From NCBI GenBank assembly GCA_910584405.1, contig CAJUAL010000006.1, positions 65,766 through 129,765 of the forward strand: a stretch of DNA of 64,000 nt. The letters run 5' to 3'. Position 1 is the first letter of the stretch, and every line of letters starts with the position of its first letter. Below the pieces are notes generated by a model. That model saw nothing but the letters and a program-made list of their open reading frames with translations, was not told the DNA's origin and ran no database searches. Below are positions 7,633 to 16,704 of the stretch, piece after piece. The translations under genes were made by a program, and so were the position numbers. This DNA comes from an uncultured Vampirovibrio sp. (GTDB lineage: Bacteria; Cyanobacteriota; Vampirovibrionia; Gastranaerophilales; Gastranaerophilaceae).

Positions 7633-8829
7633 TTATCTGAACATTCCAGGAGGTCCGCCTCGGCGGTTATTTGAAGGTTTATTGTTTTGTTTTCTTCTGC
7701 CTGATGAGCCGATTATAACATCCTCTCCGACTTTTAGACTGTCAGATATTATTTCAACGTTTGAATCGTCACTTGAGCCTTGTTTGATATCAATTCTTGA
7801 CGGTTTTCCTTTTGCTAAAATCCAGATACCTTGATTTTTATATTTTTGTCCATTTGTTTCAGGAGAAAATTTTAGTGCAATACTTGGGGCACACAAAACA
7901 TTTTCACTGCGTTTTGTTATTATTGAAACATTGGCGGTCATTCCGGGTTTTAGTTTTAAGTCTTCGTTGCTTACGCTGACAATTACTGTGTAAGTTACAA
8001 CGTTTGATGTTGTTGTGGAATCAAGTCTTACCTGGGTAACTTTCCCGTAAAATGTGCTGTCAGGGTAGCCGTCAAGGGTGTATTCAACATCTTGACCTTC
8101 TTTAACTTGTCCGATATCGGCTTCGGAAACGTTAACTTCAATTTGCATTTTTGTTAAGTCCTGAGCGATTTTGAACAGTTCAGGAGCTTGGAAGCTTGCA
8201 GCAACCGGCTGACCGACGTCAATATCACGGGAAATTATTGTTCCGTCAACGGGTGCTATAATTTTTGTATAGCCAAGGTTTGTCATTGCAGTGTTGTAGC
8301 TTGCTCTGGCTTGCGCGATTGAGGCTCGTTGAGCACCTATTGCGGCTTTTTGGGCAAGGTAATCACTTTCTGCCTGATCAAGTTCACTTCTTGCAATGAA
8401 GTTTTTTGCATAAAGGTTTTTATAACGATTGTAAGTCTTTTCTGCCATAACAAGTTGTGCGTTCAGTTTTGCAAGGTTTGCCTGTGCGTTGTTTATTTGT
8501 GCGGTGTTTTGGTCAACTGCCGCTTGAAAGTTTGCAGGGTCGATTTGGGCTAGTAATTGTCCTTTTTTAACTTCTGAGTTAAAGTCTACATAAATTTCTT
8601 TCATCAGACCTGAAACCGTTGAACCTACACTTACAATGTTGACAGGATTAATTGTCCCCGATGCTTCTACAACATCTGTTATTGTACATTTTGTCAGCTT
8701 TTCGGTTTGGTAGGTAACTTTATTGGCATTTAAATTTGCACAAAATCCTGCACCTAAAACAAGCGCTATTGAAATAGGAATTATTATACGTTTTTTTAAG
8801 TATTTTTGTTTAATAGTTTGTATATCCAT
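7633..8829 (-). CDS. macA: MacA-like periplasmic adaptor (HlyD/RND membrane fusion family)
   Basis: Adaptor that bridges the inner-membrane MacB permease and the TolC channel. The 398 residues begin with one membrane anchor (about 13-31: IIIPISIALVLGAGFCANL). A lipoyl/barrel-sandwich half follows (VSGLMKEIYVDFNSEVKKGQLLAQID), then an Ala/Gln-rich coiled-coil hairpin near 90-165, the second lipoyl half (IIAPVDGTIISRDIDVGQPV), and a beta-barrel with LKPGMTANVSI. A basic, Arg/Gly/Pro-rich tail ends the protein. It overlaps no neighbour and lies 1 nt after the tolC stop, a typical tripartite efflux operon. Confidence 0.9.
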   Translation of the reverse strand: MDIQTIKQKYLKKRIIIPISIALVLGAGFCANLNANKVTYQTEKLTKCTITDVVEASGTINPVNIVSVGSTVSGLMKEIYVDFNSEVKKGQLLAQIDPANFQAAVDQNTAQINNAQANLAKLNAQLVMAEKTYNRYKNLYAKNFIARSELDQAESDYLAQKAAIGAQRASIAQARASYNTAMTNLGYTKIIAPVDGTIISRDIDVGQPVAASFQAPELFKIAQDLTKMQIEVNVSEADIGQVKEGQDVEYTLDGYPDSTFYGKVTQVRLDSTTTSNVVTYTVIVSVSNEDLKLKPGMTANVSIITKRSENVLCAPSIALKFSPETNGQKYKNQGIWILAKGKPSRIDIKQGSSDDSNVEIISDSLKVGEDVIIGSSGRRKQNNKPSNNRRGGPPGMFR

Positions 8830-8830
8830 A

Positions 8831-10291
8831 TTATTTTCCTTCCAGAGTTACCGTTACTTCTTGCGGAAGCGAGATAACACTTTCTAAATTGGCTCTTGCA
8901 ACATTGTATTTATAAATAGTTTCAATATAAGAACATTGAGCGTTGTTATAATTTACTTTAGCGTCCTGCAATTGAATGTAATCGCCTAAACCTACATAGT
9001 ACCTGCCTTCTGCAAGTTCGTAGTTTTCGAGTGTCTGACGAACTTTTACTGCAAGAAGCGGAATTTGTTTTTCAAGTTCAATCATATTTATGTATGCGTT
9101 TTGAACTTCAAAATAGATATCCTGATTAAGTTGATTTAGTGCGTTTTCTGCTATATCAACCTGAAATTTTGCAGCATCAACCTGTGATTTTTGCGCCATA
9201 ATGTTAACAGATGATGACAAATTTAAACCTACATTAAAAGAATTTGTGTTGTTTGTGTCGCGGAATCCGTAACCTGCGTTGGCTGATAATGACGGGTAGT
9301 AGTTTCTTTTTGTGTATAAAAGATTTTCTTTAACTGCATCAACGGTTGAATTGTATGCCTTTAAGTCGGCACGGTTTTTGTATGCCATATTCATACATTC
9401 TTCAAAGGTGTATGGAAAATCTGTTAACTTGTAATCAGTTAACACTTCAAGTTTTTCGACTGATGAAATAAGTTTGGCATCGTTTACGTTAATGGGTATA
9501 TAATTTGCATCTTCTCCGGATGGTTTTGTAATATGAGCCAAATCAACCGGAGCAACGTTGTCTTCAATGTTAAAGTTTTCTGTACCAGAGATAGAGTATG
9601 TCGGGGCTTTTGTCAGGTACATTGCATTATTTAAGTTAACAAGCGAGTTTTTGTAGGCGTTTTCGGATTTTATAAGTTGAATTTTTGAGTCGCTTAATGT
9701 AACTTCTGCGTTAACAAGGTCGATTTTTGATTTTATGCCTTCATCATAATACGCTTTTGTGCGCAGGTAGTTTCGTTCGTTAATATCAACATAAGCTTTA
9801 TTAATCAGAACTGTTGCACGGGCGGCAAGAACTTCATAGTATCTTTGTTTAACCGCAAAAGTTGTTTCTCTGACTGTGTTGTCAAAATAGTATTGATCAG
9901 CAATCAGGTAAAATTTTTGCATTTTAATTCTTGCGTTTGTTCTGCCAAAGTTCCATAAAAGCTGGTTTAAAGTTGTTTCAATTGAGTAAGCATTTGTTGA
10001 GGTGTTTCTTATTTTGGAATGAGAATCGTTAAGATTATATCCTGTTCCGACACCAAGCGTCGGGAAAAATTCAGAACGGGCAATATTTACGTTTGCTTTG
10101 GATATTCCCCAGTTGTAGCGGGCGTTTTTTATTGCGGGGTTGTTATTTAGGGCAATAGAGATGCAATCTTTTAGTGACAGCACGGAACCCTGCTCAACTT
10201 TTATATCATCAATCGCGATTGCAGGAGTTACGGTTAAGCATAATAGTACAAATAAGTTTACTGCAGTGTGTTTTAAGTTTAAAATCCTCAT
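8831..10291 (-). CDS. tolC: TolC-family outer-membrane efflux protein
   Basis: Outer-membrane channel of the tripartite exporter. The 486 residues begin with a signal peptide (about 1-27, ending TPAIA). Two OEP repeats follow: the first around LSLKDCISIALNNNPAIKNARY and the second around FTFEECMNMAYKNRADLKAYN. Each has the long helical stretches and the LNxA.y pattern of the family. It is the first gene of the minus-strand run tolC-macA-DUF3137 pair-ATPase-permease and marks a diderm envelope. Confidence 0.9.
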   Translation of the reverse strand: MRILNLKHTAVNLFVLLCLTVTPAIAIDDIKVEQGSVLSLKDCISIALNNNPAIKNARYNWGISKANVNIARSEFFPTLGVGTGYNLNDSHSKIRNTSTNAYSIETTLNQLLWNFGRTNARIKMQKFYLIADQYYFDNTVRETTFAVKQRYYEVLAARATVLINKAYVDINERNYLRTKAYYDEGIKSKIDLVNAEVTLSDSKIQLIKSENAYKNSLVNLNNAMYLTKAPTYSISGTENFNIEDNVAPVDLAHITKPSGEDANYIPINVNDAKLISSVEKLEVLTDYKLTDFPYTFEECMNMAYKNRADLKAYNSTVDAVKENLLYTKRNYYPSLSANAGYGFRDTNNTNSFNVGLNLSSSVNIMAQKSQVDAAKFQVDIAENALNQLNQDIYFEVQNAYINMIELEKQIPLLAVKVRQTLENYELAEGRYYVGLGDYIQLQDAKVNYNNAQCSYIETIYKYNVARANLESVISLPQEVTVTLEGK

Positions 10292-10348
10292 AACCTAAAA
10301 ACGATTAAACTATTAATTTGTTCATTTGAAATCATTCATCAGGGGTAA

Positions 10349-11440
10349 TTATAGGATTTCGTCTGCGCTTGCAAGAAATTCAAGTAAACTTACGACTTTA
10401 GTTTTGCCTCCTGTTGCAATTAATCCTTGTTTTAGTCCTAAAACACACGCAGGACAAGTTGTTATAACAAAATTGGCGTTTGCTTTTTTGATATTTTCTG
10501 CTTTTTTCTTGGAAAGTTTTAGTGAAAGTTCTCTGTTTTTGACGGCGAAACTTCCTGCAAATCCGCAGCAGGAGTCATAATCATCCATTTCTATATAGTT
10601 TACGTTTTCGCAATTTTCTAAAATCTTTGTTAAAAAGTAATCATTTTTAAGGTGGCAGGGTTTGTGAAAAGTTACGGTTATGTTTTTTTTGAATCGGAAT
10701 TTTATTCCTTTTAGTGCGATTAAATTCCCCCAGTTCACGGATTTGTCATCAGGAACGGTTTTAATTTCCGGGAAATATTTTGAATACTCTGAAATTGTAC
10801 TTTCACAGCTTGCGCAGTCTGTAATCAGGTAATCAAAATCACCTTTTAGCAGTTCAGAATTATATTTTGCAGCTTGTTTGAATCTTTCTAAGTTTCCTTC
10901 TGATAAAAATGGCAGTCCGCAGCATTCAAAATTCGGTTCAAGGATTTCTATCGGGTGTTTTTTAAAAATTTTGTTTAAATAATTATCCGTGCGCGGACAA
11001 ATTTTGTTTACACAACCTTTGAAATATATGACTTTTACCCCGTTTTTTGTAGATTTTTCAGGTCTGAAAGGTTTTGAGATTATTTGTCCGAATTTTAAAA
11101 ATGTTCCGAAAACATACTTACTCATAAGGAAGTTGATGATTTTGCTCCAAAAAGTTGAGCGCATATATTCATATTTTGCGACGCTTAAAATTTGTGTTAC
11201 ATCAATTCCGCTCGGGCAAAATTTGTTACATTTTCCGCATTTTAGACACATATCAATGTATTTGTTTATGTTTTTTGAGAGTTTAAGTCTGCCGGTTGCG
11301 ACCCCGTGAAGCATTATAAATTTGCCTTTGCTTACGACACATTCATTTTGGGTAAGTTCAAATAACGGACAAGCTGACTGGCACAGTCCGCATTTTGAAC
11401 ATTTATTTAAGTCTGCTTCAAAATCTTTTAAACACTTCAT
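10349..11440 (-). CDS. GlcF/LutA-like iron-sulfur oxidoreductase (CCG domain)
   Basis: Electron-transfer subunit resembling glycolate/lactate oxidase iron-sulfur proteins. The 363 residues have two 4Fe-4S ferredoxin motifs: CSKCGLCQSACP starting at C14, and CLKCGKCNKFCP near residue 65. Two CCG cysteine-rich domains follow (CCGLPFLSEGN and CCGFAGSFAVKN). No FAD-binding GlcD partner is adjacent, so the electron donor is unknown. It is transcribed in the same direction as tolC, 57 bp away, but probably has an independent function. Confidence 0.82.
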   Translation of the reverse strand: MKCLKDFEADLNKCSKCGLCQSACPLFELTQNECVVSKGKFIMLHGVATGRLKLSKNINKYIDMCLKCGKCNKFCPSGIDVTQILSVAKYEYMRSTFWSKIINFLMSKYVFGTFLKFGQIISKPFRPEKSTKNGVKVIYFKGCVNKICPRTDNYLNKIFKKHPIEILEPNFECCGLPFLSEGNLERFKQAAKYNSELLKGDFDYLITDCASCESTISEYSKYFPEIKTVPDDKSVNWGNLIALKGIKFRFKKNITVTFHKPCHLKNDYFLTKILENCENVNYIEMDDYDSCCGFAGSFAVKNRELSLKLSKKKAENIKKANANFVITTCPACVLGLKQGLIATGGKTKVVSLLEFLASADEIL

Positions 11441-11473
11441 AACAAGATATTAGCACAAACGAGTGGCAGAGTT

Positions 11474-11510
11474 GAGCCTGCGGAAAAATTAAAATTTTTC
11501 TCGCAAGCTC
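11474..11510. repeat. Imperfect hairpin 1 of a three-hairpin run
   Basis: Arms 11474-11490 and 11493-11510 pair almost completely (GAGCCTGCGGAAAAATT with AATTTTTCTCGCAAGCTC), with one wobble and one bulge. The 11441-11727 gap holds this and two further hairpins and no gene. Confidence 0.65.
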
Positions 11511-11526
11511 CCGGGGACGGTGTCAA

Positions 11527-11560
11527 GCCGGATTGTGTGCTATCCCGCACACGATCCGGC
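11527..11560. repeat. Strong GC-rich hairpin 2
   Basis: 14-bp stem GCCGGATTGTGTGC (11527-11540) / GCACACGATCCGGC (11547-11560) with one G-T wobble and loop TATCCC. There is no T-run after it on either strand, so it is not a classical terminator. Confidence 0.75.
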
Positions 11561-11578
11561 TTTCACACACCTTAGGTC

Positions 11579-11626
11579 GTATACGGGAAAACTTCAAAAT
11601 TTGTCAATTTTGAGTTTTTCCGTATA
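11579..11626. repeat. Long hairpin 3
   Basis: Arms of about 21 nt begin GTATACGGGAAAAC and end GTTTTTCCGTATAC. They have one wobble and one bulge around a short loop near TTGTCA. It may act as a bidirectional terminator with its A/T tracts, or as part of an RNA or repeat element together with hairpins 1 and 2. Confidence 0.65.
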
Positions 11627-11727
11627 CTCTATATTTGTTACAAAATTTTAATAATTGAGGACGGATTATTAAACTTTTTATTAAAAATAGCCGATAAAAC
11701 TAATAACTGAAAATAAGAGGATTCAAC

Positions 11728-12012
11728 ATGGCAGATAATTTTACATTTAACAGACCCTACAAACCCTTCGGAATGAATGTACAAGTTCCTGAACGTACGA
11801 TTCAGCAGGCAGGACAGACTTTGGAAGAACTTGTGAAAGCTCCGACAGCGCCATTGTTTGAGTTTTTGGAAGAGAATGAAGGCGTCTTTAACGGGGACGT
11901 TGCGTTTGAGATAAATAAAACTGTTGCTCAAAACTTTACGATTGGTTCTGCAATGAGAATTGAAGATGAAAAAGTAAACGGACGCAACCCAAGCTTTGAT
12001 ATGCACTTTTAG
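11728..12012 (+). CDS. Small orphan protein, 94 residues
   Basis: I do not recognise it. It has no signal peptide or membrane segment. It opens MADNFTFNRPYKPFGMNVQVPERT and has a helical acidic middle (LEELVKAPTAPLFEFLEENEG). A ribosome site AAGAGGA lies before the ATG. It stands alone between the hairpin run and the thioredoxin gene, with coding-like composition throughout. Confidence 0.6.
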   Translation: MADNFTFNRPYKPFGMNVQVPERTIQQAGQTLEELVKAPTAPLFEFLEENEGVFNGDVAFEINKTVAQNFTIGSAMRIEDEKVNGRNPSFDMHF

Positions 12013-12152
12013 CCTGCCGAGGTCCTCGCCGGACGGGGTACTGAGTTACAAACTGTTTTGTGATTTGTAAGATAATGTGTATTTTTAAGTGTGAATGGTG
12101 GCGTTTTATGCGAGGCGGTAAATAGTTCGAAATTTTATTCCACTGTTGGCTA

Positions 12153-12183
12153 TTGTAAAAAATTTTAATTTATTTTTTATAAT
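12153..12183 (+). promoter_or_regulatory. Possible promoter for thioredoxin-ccdA
   Basis: TTGTAA (12153-12158) and TATAAT (12178-12183) are spaced by 19 bp, 30 nt before the ATG. The spacing is longer than ideal. Confidence 0.4.
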
Positions 12184-12212
12184 ATGTTATAGTTAAATGT
12201 GGAGGAAATTTT

Positions 12213-12602
12213 ATGAACAGAAAATCAATAATTACTATTCTTTCTATACTTATTTTGCCGATTTTGGCGTTTTGGGGCTTAACGTTTAACAAATCTGATT
12301 CAATTGTTGCTCAAGCAAGCGGAAAACCTCAGATTATTAAATTCTCATCAACTATGTGTATGGAATGTCAGGAGGTTGAAAAAGTATTTAAAGAAGTTCT
12401 TCCAAAATACCGTGACAAGGTTGATTATACTTCTATCACGGTTGACAGTAGAGATGATATGAAAAATAATATGATAAAAAAATATAATGTAACTTTAGTT
12501 CCGACAATTATTATGTTAAATTCTGACGGAACTCAGTATAAAAGAATTGAATCTGCTATACCGAAAGAACAGTTAGAACAATGTATTCAGGGGCTTAAAT
12601 AA
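12213..12602 (+). CDS. Membrane-anchored thioredoxin-like protein
   Basis: Extracytoplasmic thiol-disulfide protein of 129 residues. It has an N-terminal signal/anchor (about 5-23) and a thioredoxin fold with the redox pair C49-M-E-C52. The cis-proline strand is VTLVPTIIMLNSDG. It overlaps by one base the start of ccdA, which would pass electrons from the cytoplasm to it. GGAGG lies before the ATG. The likely role is reducing periplasmic disulfides, for instance in cytochrome or envelope-protein maturation; the target is not evident. Confidence 0.85.
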   Translation: MNRKSIITILSILILPILAFWGLTFNKSDSIVAQASGKPQIIKFSSTMCMECQEVEKVFKEVLPKYRDKVDYTSITVDSRDDMKNNMIKKYNVTLVPTIIMLNSDGTQYKRIESAIPKEQLEQCIQGLK

Positions 12603-13300
12603 TGGAAAATTTAACACAATTATTCTCAAGTCAAACAAGTATTTTTCTTCTGTTTGGGGCATCGTTTTTAGGCGGTTTGATTTCGTCAATTTCTCCGTGT
12701 TCGTTATCAATGCTTCCTCTAATTATCGGCTATATTGGCGGGTTTAGTGAAGAAAAACCGTTAAAAACACTGGTTCAGATGATATTTTTTGTAATAGGTA
12801 CAGGTATCGTATTTTCCATAATCGGTGCAATATGTGCTGTTACGGGAAAAATGTTTGTCGGTAATCCTTATTTTGCTTTAATTGTTGCGTCAATAATTAT
12901 GATTATGGCATTAAAAATTCTAGGTGTTATTGAATTTGAACTTCCTGTTATGATTAAGGAAATTCCGCAAAACAAAGCAAATAACGAATTTCTATATCCG
13001 ATATTATTAGGTGCTGTTTTTGCGCTTATCGGAACCCCTTGTTCTACACCGATTTTAGCAAGTATAATGGCGTTTGCGTCAATTTCTGCTAAAATTAGTC
13101 AGGCTATTTTAATGCTGTTCCTATTCTCGATAGGACAGGGTTTAATCTTTATCGTTGCAGGGTTCATAACAGCTAAGGTTAAGACTAATCCTAAGTTTTA
13201 CGAATTTTCTGAAAAGATGATGAAATTTAGCGGATTTTTGTTGTTGCTGGTGTCTTTATATATTTTTTATAAGATTTTCGGCGCAGTCCTTGTAAAATAA
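12602..13300 (+). CDS. ccdA: CcdA/DsbD-type transmembrane thiol-disulfide carrier
   Basis: Inner-membrane protein of 232 residues with about six hydrophobic segments. The two functional cysteines lie in the expected repeats: SPCSLSMLP (C33) and GTPCSTPILAS (C147). It shuttles electrons from cytoplasmic thioredoxin to an extracytoplasmic partner, almost surely the thioredoxin-like protein just upstream. The ATG at 12602 shares its A with the upstream TAA, so the pair is translationally coupled. Confidence 0.88.
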   Translation: MENLTQLFSSQTSIFLLFGASFLGGLISSISPCSLSMLPLIIGYIGGFSEEKPLKTLVQMIFFVIGTGIVFSIIGAICAVTGKMFVGNPYFALIVASIIMIMALKILGVIEFELPVMIKEIPQNKANNEFLYPILLGAVFALIGTPCSTPILASIMAFASISAKISQAILMLFLFSIGQGLIFIVAGFITAKVKTNPKFYEFSEKMMKFSGFLLLLVSLYIFYKIFGAVLVK

Positions 13301-13356
13301 CCTTGCATATTGTATTATCCTAATAGGGATTAGTACGGATATTAAGGAGTGAATAA

Positions 13357-13821
13357 ATGAAAACTTTTGAAGGACAGTTAACAACTACAGCTGATGATAA
13401 ATTTTGTATAATTATTTCAAGATTTAACGATTTTATCGGTTCAAAATTATTATCAGGAGCAATAGATGAGTTGAGAAGACACGGTGTATCAGAAGATAAT
13501 ATTGACGTTGTTAAGGTTCCCGGGGCTTTTGAAATTCCTGTTATTGCCCAAAAGTTTGCTAAGACAAATAAATACAGTGCAATTATCACGTTAGGTGCTG
13601 TTATTAAAGGTTCAACACCTCATTTTGATTATGTATCGGCTGAAGTATCAAAAGGGGTTGCTCAAGTAAGTCTTCAAACAGGTGTTCCTGTTATATTCGG
13701 CGTATTAACAACCGATAATATCGAACAGGCAATTGAACGTGCCGGTACAAAAGCGGGTAATAAAGGTTCAGATGCAGCAAAAACCGCAATCGAAATGGCA
13801 AATCTTGTTAAATTAGTTTAA
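13357..13821 (+). CDS. ribH: 6,7-dimethyl-8-ribityllumazine synthase
   Basis: Penultimate enzyme of riboflavin synthesis. It condenses 5-amino-6-ribitylamino-uracil with 3,4-dihydroxy-2-butanone 4-phosphate. The 154-residue length is normal. Motifs include SRFNDFIGSKLLSGA, VPGAFEIPVIAQK, LGAVIKGSTPHFDYVS and PVIFGVLTTDNIEQAIERAG. An AAGGAG site precedes the ATG. No other rib gene is near. Confidence 0.96.
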   Translation: MKTFEGQLTTTADDKFCIIISRFNDFIGSKLLSGAIDELRRHGVSEDNIDVVKVPGAFEIPVIAQKFAKTNKYSAIITLGAVIKGSTPHFDYVSAEVSKGVAQVSLQTGVPVIFGVLTTDNIEQAIERAGTKAGNKGSDAAKTAIEMANLVKLV

Positions 13822-13864
13822 TTATTTTAATCGTTTTTTAGCATTATGGAAAAGGAGTAAATGT

Positions 13865-14767
13865 ATGGCAGAAGTAATTACCGAATACAGAAATGAGAAT
13901 ACAAAAGACATTGATTTGTTATCAACTATTGATATGGTTCGTAAGATGAACGAAGAGGATTTGATAGTTGCAAAAGTTGTTGGAGATGAAGCTGCCAATA
14001 TTGCTGCTGCTGTGGATATGATTGCAAAAGCGTTTTTAAAAGGCGGAAGATTATTTTACTTTGGCGCAGGAACTTCAGGAAGATTAGGTGTTTTAGATGC
14101 ATCAGAATGCCCTCCGACATTCAGTGTTGACCCGTCAATGGTTCAAGGTGTAATTGCAGGAGGTGAAACAGCCTTATTAACCGCGGTTGAGGGTGCAGAA
14201 GATAATTTTTCAGATGGTAAACGAGATGCTAAAGTTTTAACGGATAAAGATGTTTGTGTTGTTATTTCAGCAAGCGGTAATCCTAAGTATTTATTAGGTG
14301 TGTTAGAGCAGGCTGATGAAGTCGGTGCTGTAACAATTGCTGTTACATGTAACTCTAAAGGGCAAATAGCACAAGACGCCGGACACGTAATCTGTGCTGA
14401 AGTCGGTCCTGAAGTTATTGCAGGTTCAAGCAGGTTAAAAGCAGGTACTGCACAAAAAATGATTCTTAATATGTTATCAACAGGTGCTATGATTAAAATT
14501 GGTAAAACCTATGAAAACTTTATGATAGATTTAAAAGCGGTTAATGAAAAATTAAAAGACCGCGCAATAAGAATAGTTTCTCAAATTGCACAGGTAACTC
14601 ACAGCGAAGCTTTAGCTTCATTATTGAAATGTGATTGGGAGATTAAAACCGCAATTATAATGATTACAAACAAAGTTGATGCGGATAGTGCAAGGTTGGA
14701 ATTAAAGAAATTTGGCGGAGTGTTAAGAAGACTTCTTAACAGTTCCGAAAAAACAGGAGGAGTATAA
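13865..14767 (+). CDS. murQ: N-acetylmuramic acid 6-phosphate etherase
   Basis: Cytosolic enzyme that cleaves the lactyl ether of MurNAc-6-phosphate during peptidoglycan recycling. The 300 residues match family size, with a SIS domain. Motifs include FYFGAGTSGRLGVLDASECPP, VVISASGNPKYLLGVL, EVGPEVIAGSSRLKAGTAQK and a conserved C-terminal helical part. It is 2 nt upstream of gpsA. Its presence fits the peptidoglycan hydrolases elsewhere in the window. Confidence 0.95.
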   Translation: MAEVITEYRNENTKDIDLLSTIDMVRKMNEEDLIVAKVVGDEAANIAAAVDMIAKAFLKGGRLFYFGAGTSGRLGVLDASECPPTFSVDPSMVQGVIAGGETALLTAVEGAEDNFSDGKRDAKVLTDKDVCVVISASGNPKYLLGVLEQADEVGAVTIAVTCNSKGQIAQDAGHVICAEVGPEVIAGSSRLKAGTAQKMILNMLSTGAMIKIGKTYENFMIDLKAVNEKLKDRAIRIVSQIAQVTHSEALASLLKCDWEIKTAIIMITNKVDADSARLELKKFGGVLRRLLNSSEKTGGV

Positions 14768-14769
14768 GT

Positions 14770-15771
14770 ATGAAATTAACGGTTTTGGGAGCAGGATGCT
14801 GGGGGCTTACTTTAGCTTGGCTTTTAACAAATAATTTTGATGATATAACAGTTTGGGGAAGAGCACAGGATTTATCGGAAGATTTAATCAAAAATAAACA
14901 CTGCTCAAAACCTTTGGAAGTCCAGTTAGACAGTAAAATTGAGATTACATCGGATTTGGCCGAAGCCATAAAAGATGCGGATATTATTTTATCTGTTGTT
15001 GCAACTTCAGGCACCCGTGATGTTTGTGAAAATCTTAAAAAAGCAGGCATTAAATCTCAACAGGTTCTTGTAAATGCGTCAAAAGGTATTGAATTACCGT
15101 CATTGATGAGAATGTCAGAAGTTATTAAAGATGTTTTACCTGAACAAAAACTTGTTATACTTTCAGGTCCGACACTTGCAAAAGAAGTTCTTCAAGGTAA
15201 ACCTACAGCAGCTTGTGTTGCGTGTGAAGATATTGAAACTGCTGAATTTGTACAGAAAGCTTGCAATGTTCCTAGCAAATTTAGATTATATACAAATACC
15301 GATGTTATCGGGGTTGAGCTTGGCGGAAGTTTGAAAAACGTTATTGCGATTGCCTCAGGTTTTGCGCATACAATGGGCTTAGGTGATAATTGTTCGGGTA
15401 CTTTGTTAACCCGCGGTATGGCAGAAGTTGTCAGAGTCAGTATTCAGCTTGGAGCAAATCCTTCAACCTTATACGGACTTTCAGGCATGGGCGATTTGAT
15501 TGCAACTTGTTCTTCTCCGATGTCAAGAAATTACACAGTCGGTTCAATGCTTGCAAAAGGTAAAAAGATTAATGATATTTTATCTGAGTTAGGTTCTGTT
15601 GCGGAAGGTGTTAAAACTTCTAAAGCCGTGTGCGAATTAGCTAAAAAACTTGGTATAGAAGTTCCTGTATCATCTGCAATTTATGAGGCTGTTTATACGG
15701 ATATTACACCGGAGGAACTTTTGTCAAAACTTATGAACAGAAAACTTAAAGAAGAAGAAAGATACGTATAA
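14770..15771 (+). CDS. gpsA: Glycerol-3-phosphate dehydrogenase [NAD(P)+]
   Basis: Makes sn-glycerol 3-phosphate from dihydroxyacetone phosphate for phospholipid synthesis. The 333 residues begin with the Rossmann motif LGAGCWGLTLAWLL. They continue with VNASKGIE, LSGPTLAKEV, GVELGGSLKNVIAIASG (catalytic lysine) and NCSGTLLTRGMAE. It is tightly spaced between murQ and the PSP1 gene in one operon. Confidence 0.95.
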   Translation: MKLTVLGAGCWGLTLAWLLTNNFDDITVWGRAQDLSEDLIKNKHCSKPLEVQLDSKIEITSDLAEAIKDADIILSVVATSGTRDVCENLKKAGIKSQQVLVNASKGIELPSLMRMSEVIKDVLPEQKLVILSGPTLAKEVLQGKPTAACVACEDIETAEFVQKACNVPSKFRLYTNTDVIGVELGGSLKNVIAIASGFAHTMGLGDNCSGTLLTRGMAEVVRVSIQLGANPSTLYGLSGMGDLIATCSSPMSRNYTVGSMLAKGKKINDILSELGSVAEGVKTSKAVCELAKKLGIEVPVSSAIYEAVYTDITPEELLSKLMNRKLKEEERYV

Positions 15772-15775
15772 TATT

Positions 15776-16702
15776 ATGAAATTTGCTGTAAGATATTTAA
15801 AAAATACATATTATCCTTTGAATGTGCCTGAAAATGTCAAACTGGAAGACGGACAGATGGTTATTGTCAGAACAGAAAAAGGAGAAGAAGCTTTAAAAGT
15901 TTTTCTTGTAAATTCGCAAATTGAAAAATTATGGGAAAAAGCAAAGCAAAAACCTGATCCGCTTCCGCTTGTAAGAGTTATGTCGCAAAGGGATATTCAG
16001 GTTCTTGACGATATTAAAAAAGAAGAAGTTGAAGCATTTTTTAAATGTCAGGCTCTTGTTAAACAGCATAAATTATCTATGAATCTTGTTCAATGCAGAA
16101 TTACATTTGACAGACGCAAGATAACTTTTTATTATACAGCACCTGAAAGAGTAGACTTTAGGGCACTTTTGAAAGATTTGACCCAAACCTTTACTAGAGT
16201 AAGAATTGATTTACGTCATATCGGGGTTAGGGACGAAACCTCAATATTAGAAGGTGTCGGAATTTGCGGACAGCCGTTTTGCTGTTCAAGTTTTTTGAGA
16301 AAATTTGCGACAATTAACGTAAAATTGGCAAAAGATCAGGGTATGCCTATTGCTCCCGGTAAAATTTCAGGTACTTGCGGAAGACTTTTGTGCTGTTTGA
16401 CGTATGAATATTCAAATTATATTGAAGCCGCAAAAGGTATGCCACCTGTAGGCTCTTCTGTTATGACAACCGAAGGCTTAGGGAAAGTTTGCTATCTTCA
16501 ATTTATGAGCGGAAAAGTTGCTGTCAAAATGGAAGACGGTAAGACCAAAGAGTTTGATAAAAATGATATTGAAATGGTTGATGCGGATGTTAACGTAGAA
16601 ATCGATGTTCCTGCTATAAACAACTATACGGATGAAGATAGTTCAAGTATTGATATTAAACAGCTTGAAGATGACAGAAACAGCTCAACAGGTAATATTT
16701 AA
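15776..16702 (+). CDS. PSP1-domain protein (RicT/YaaT-like)
   Basis: Related to RicT (YaaT), a component of the Y-complex that affects RNase Y in Bacillus. The 308 residues carry the PSP1 C-terminal domain with two cysteine clusters, GVGICGQPFCCSSFLRKF and GKISGTCGRLLCCLTYEY. In the family these are linked to an iron-sulfur cluster. The last 40 residues are acidic and likely disordered. It is 4 nt from gpsA and ends 2 nt from the convergent pilin gene. Confidence 0.85.
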   Translation: MKFAVRYLKNTYYPLNVPENVKLEDGQMVIVRTEKGEEALKVFLVNSQIEKLWEKAKQKPDPLPLVRVMSQRDIQVLDDIKKEEVEAFFKCQALVKQHKLSMNLVQCRITFDRRKITFYYTAPERVDFRALLKDLTQTFTRVRIDLRHIGVRDETSILEGVGICGQPFCCSSFLRKFATINVKLAKDQGMPIAPGKISGTCGRLLCCLTYEYSNYIEAAKGMPPVGSSVMTTEGLGKVCYLQFMSGKVAVKMEDGKTKEFDKNDIEMVDADVNVEIDVPAINNYTDEDSSSIDIKQLEDDRNSSTGNI

Positions 16703-16704
16703 TT

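Noticed and set aside
11474..11626. CRISPR-like array
   Set aside because: The three hairpins are different from each other; there are no regular identical repeats or spacers.
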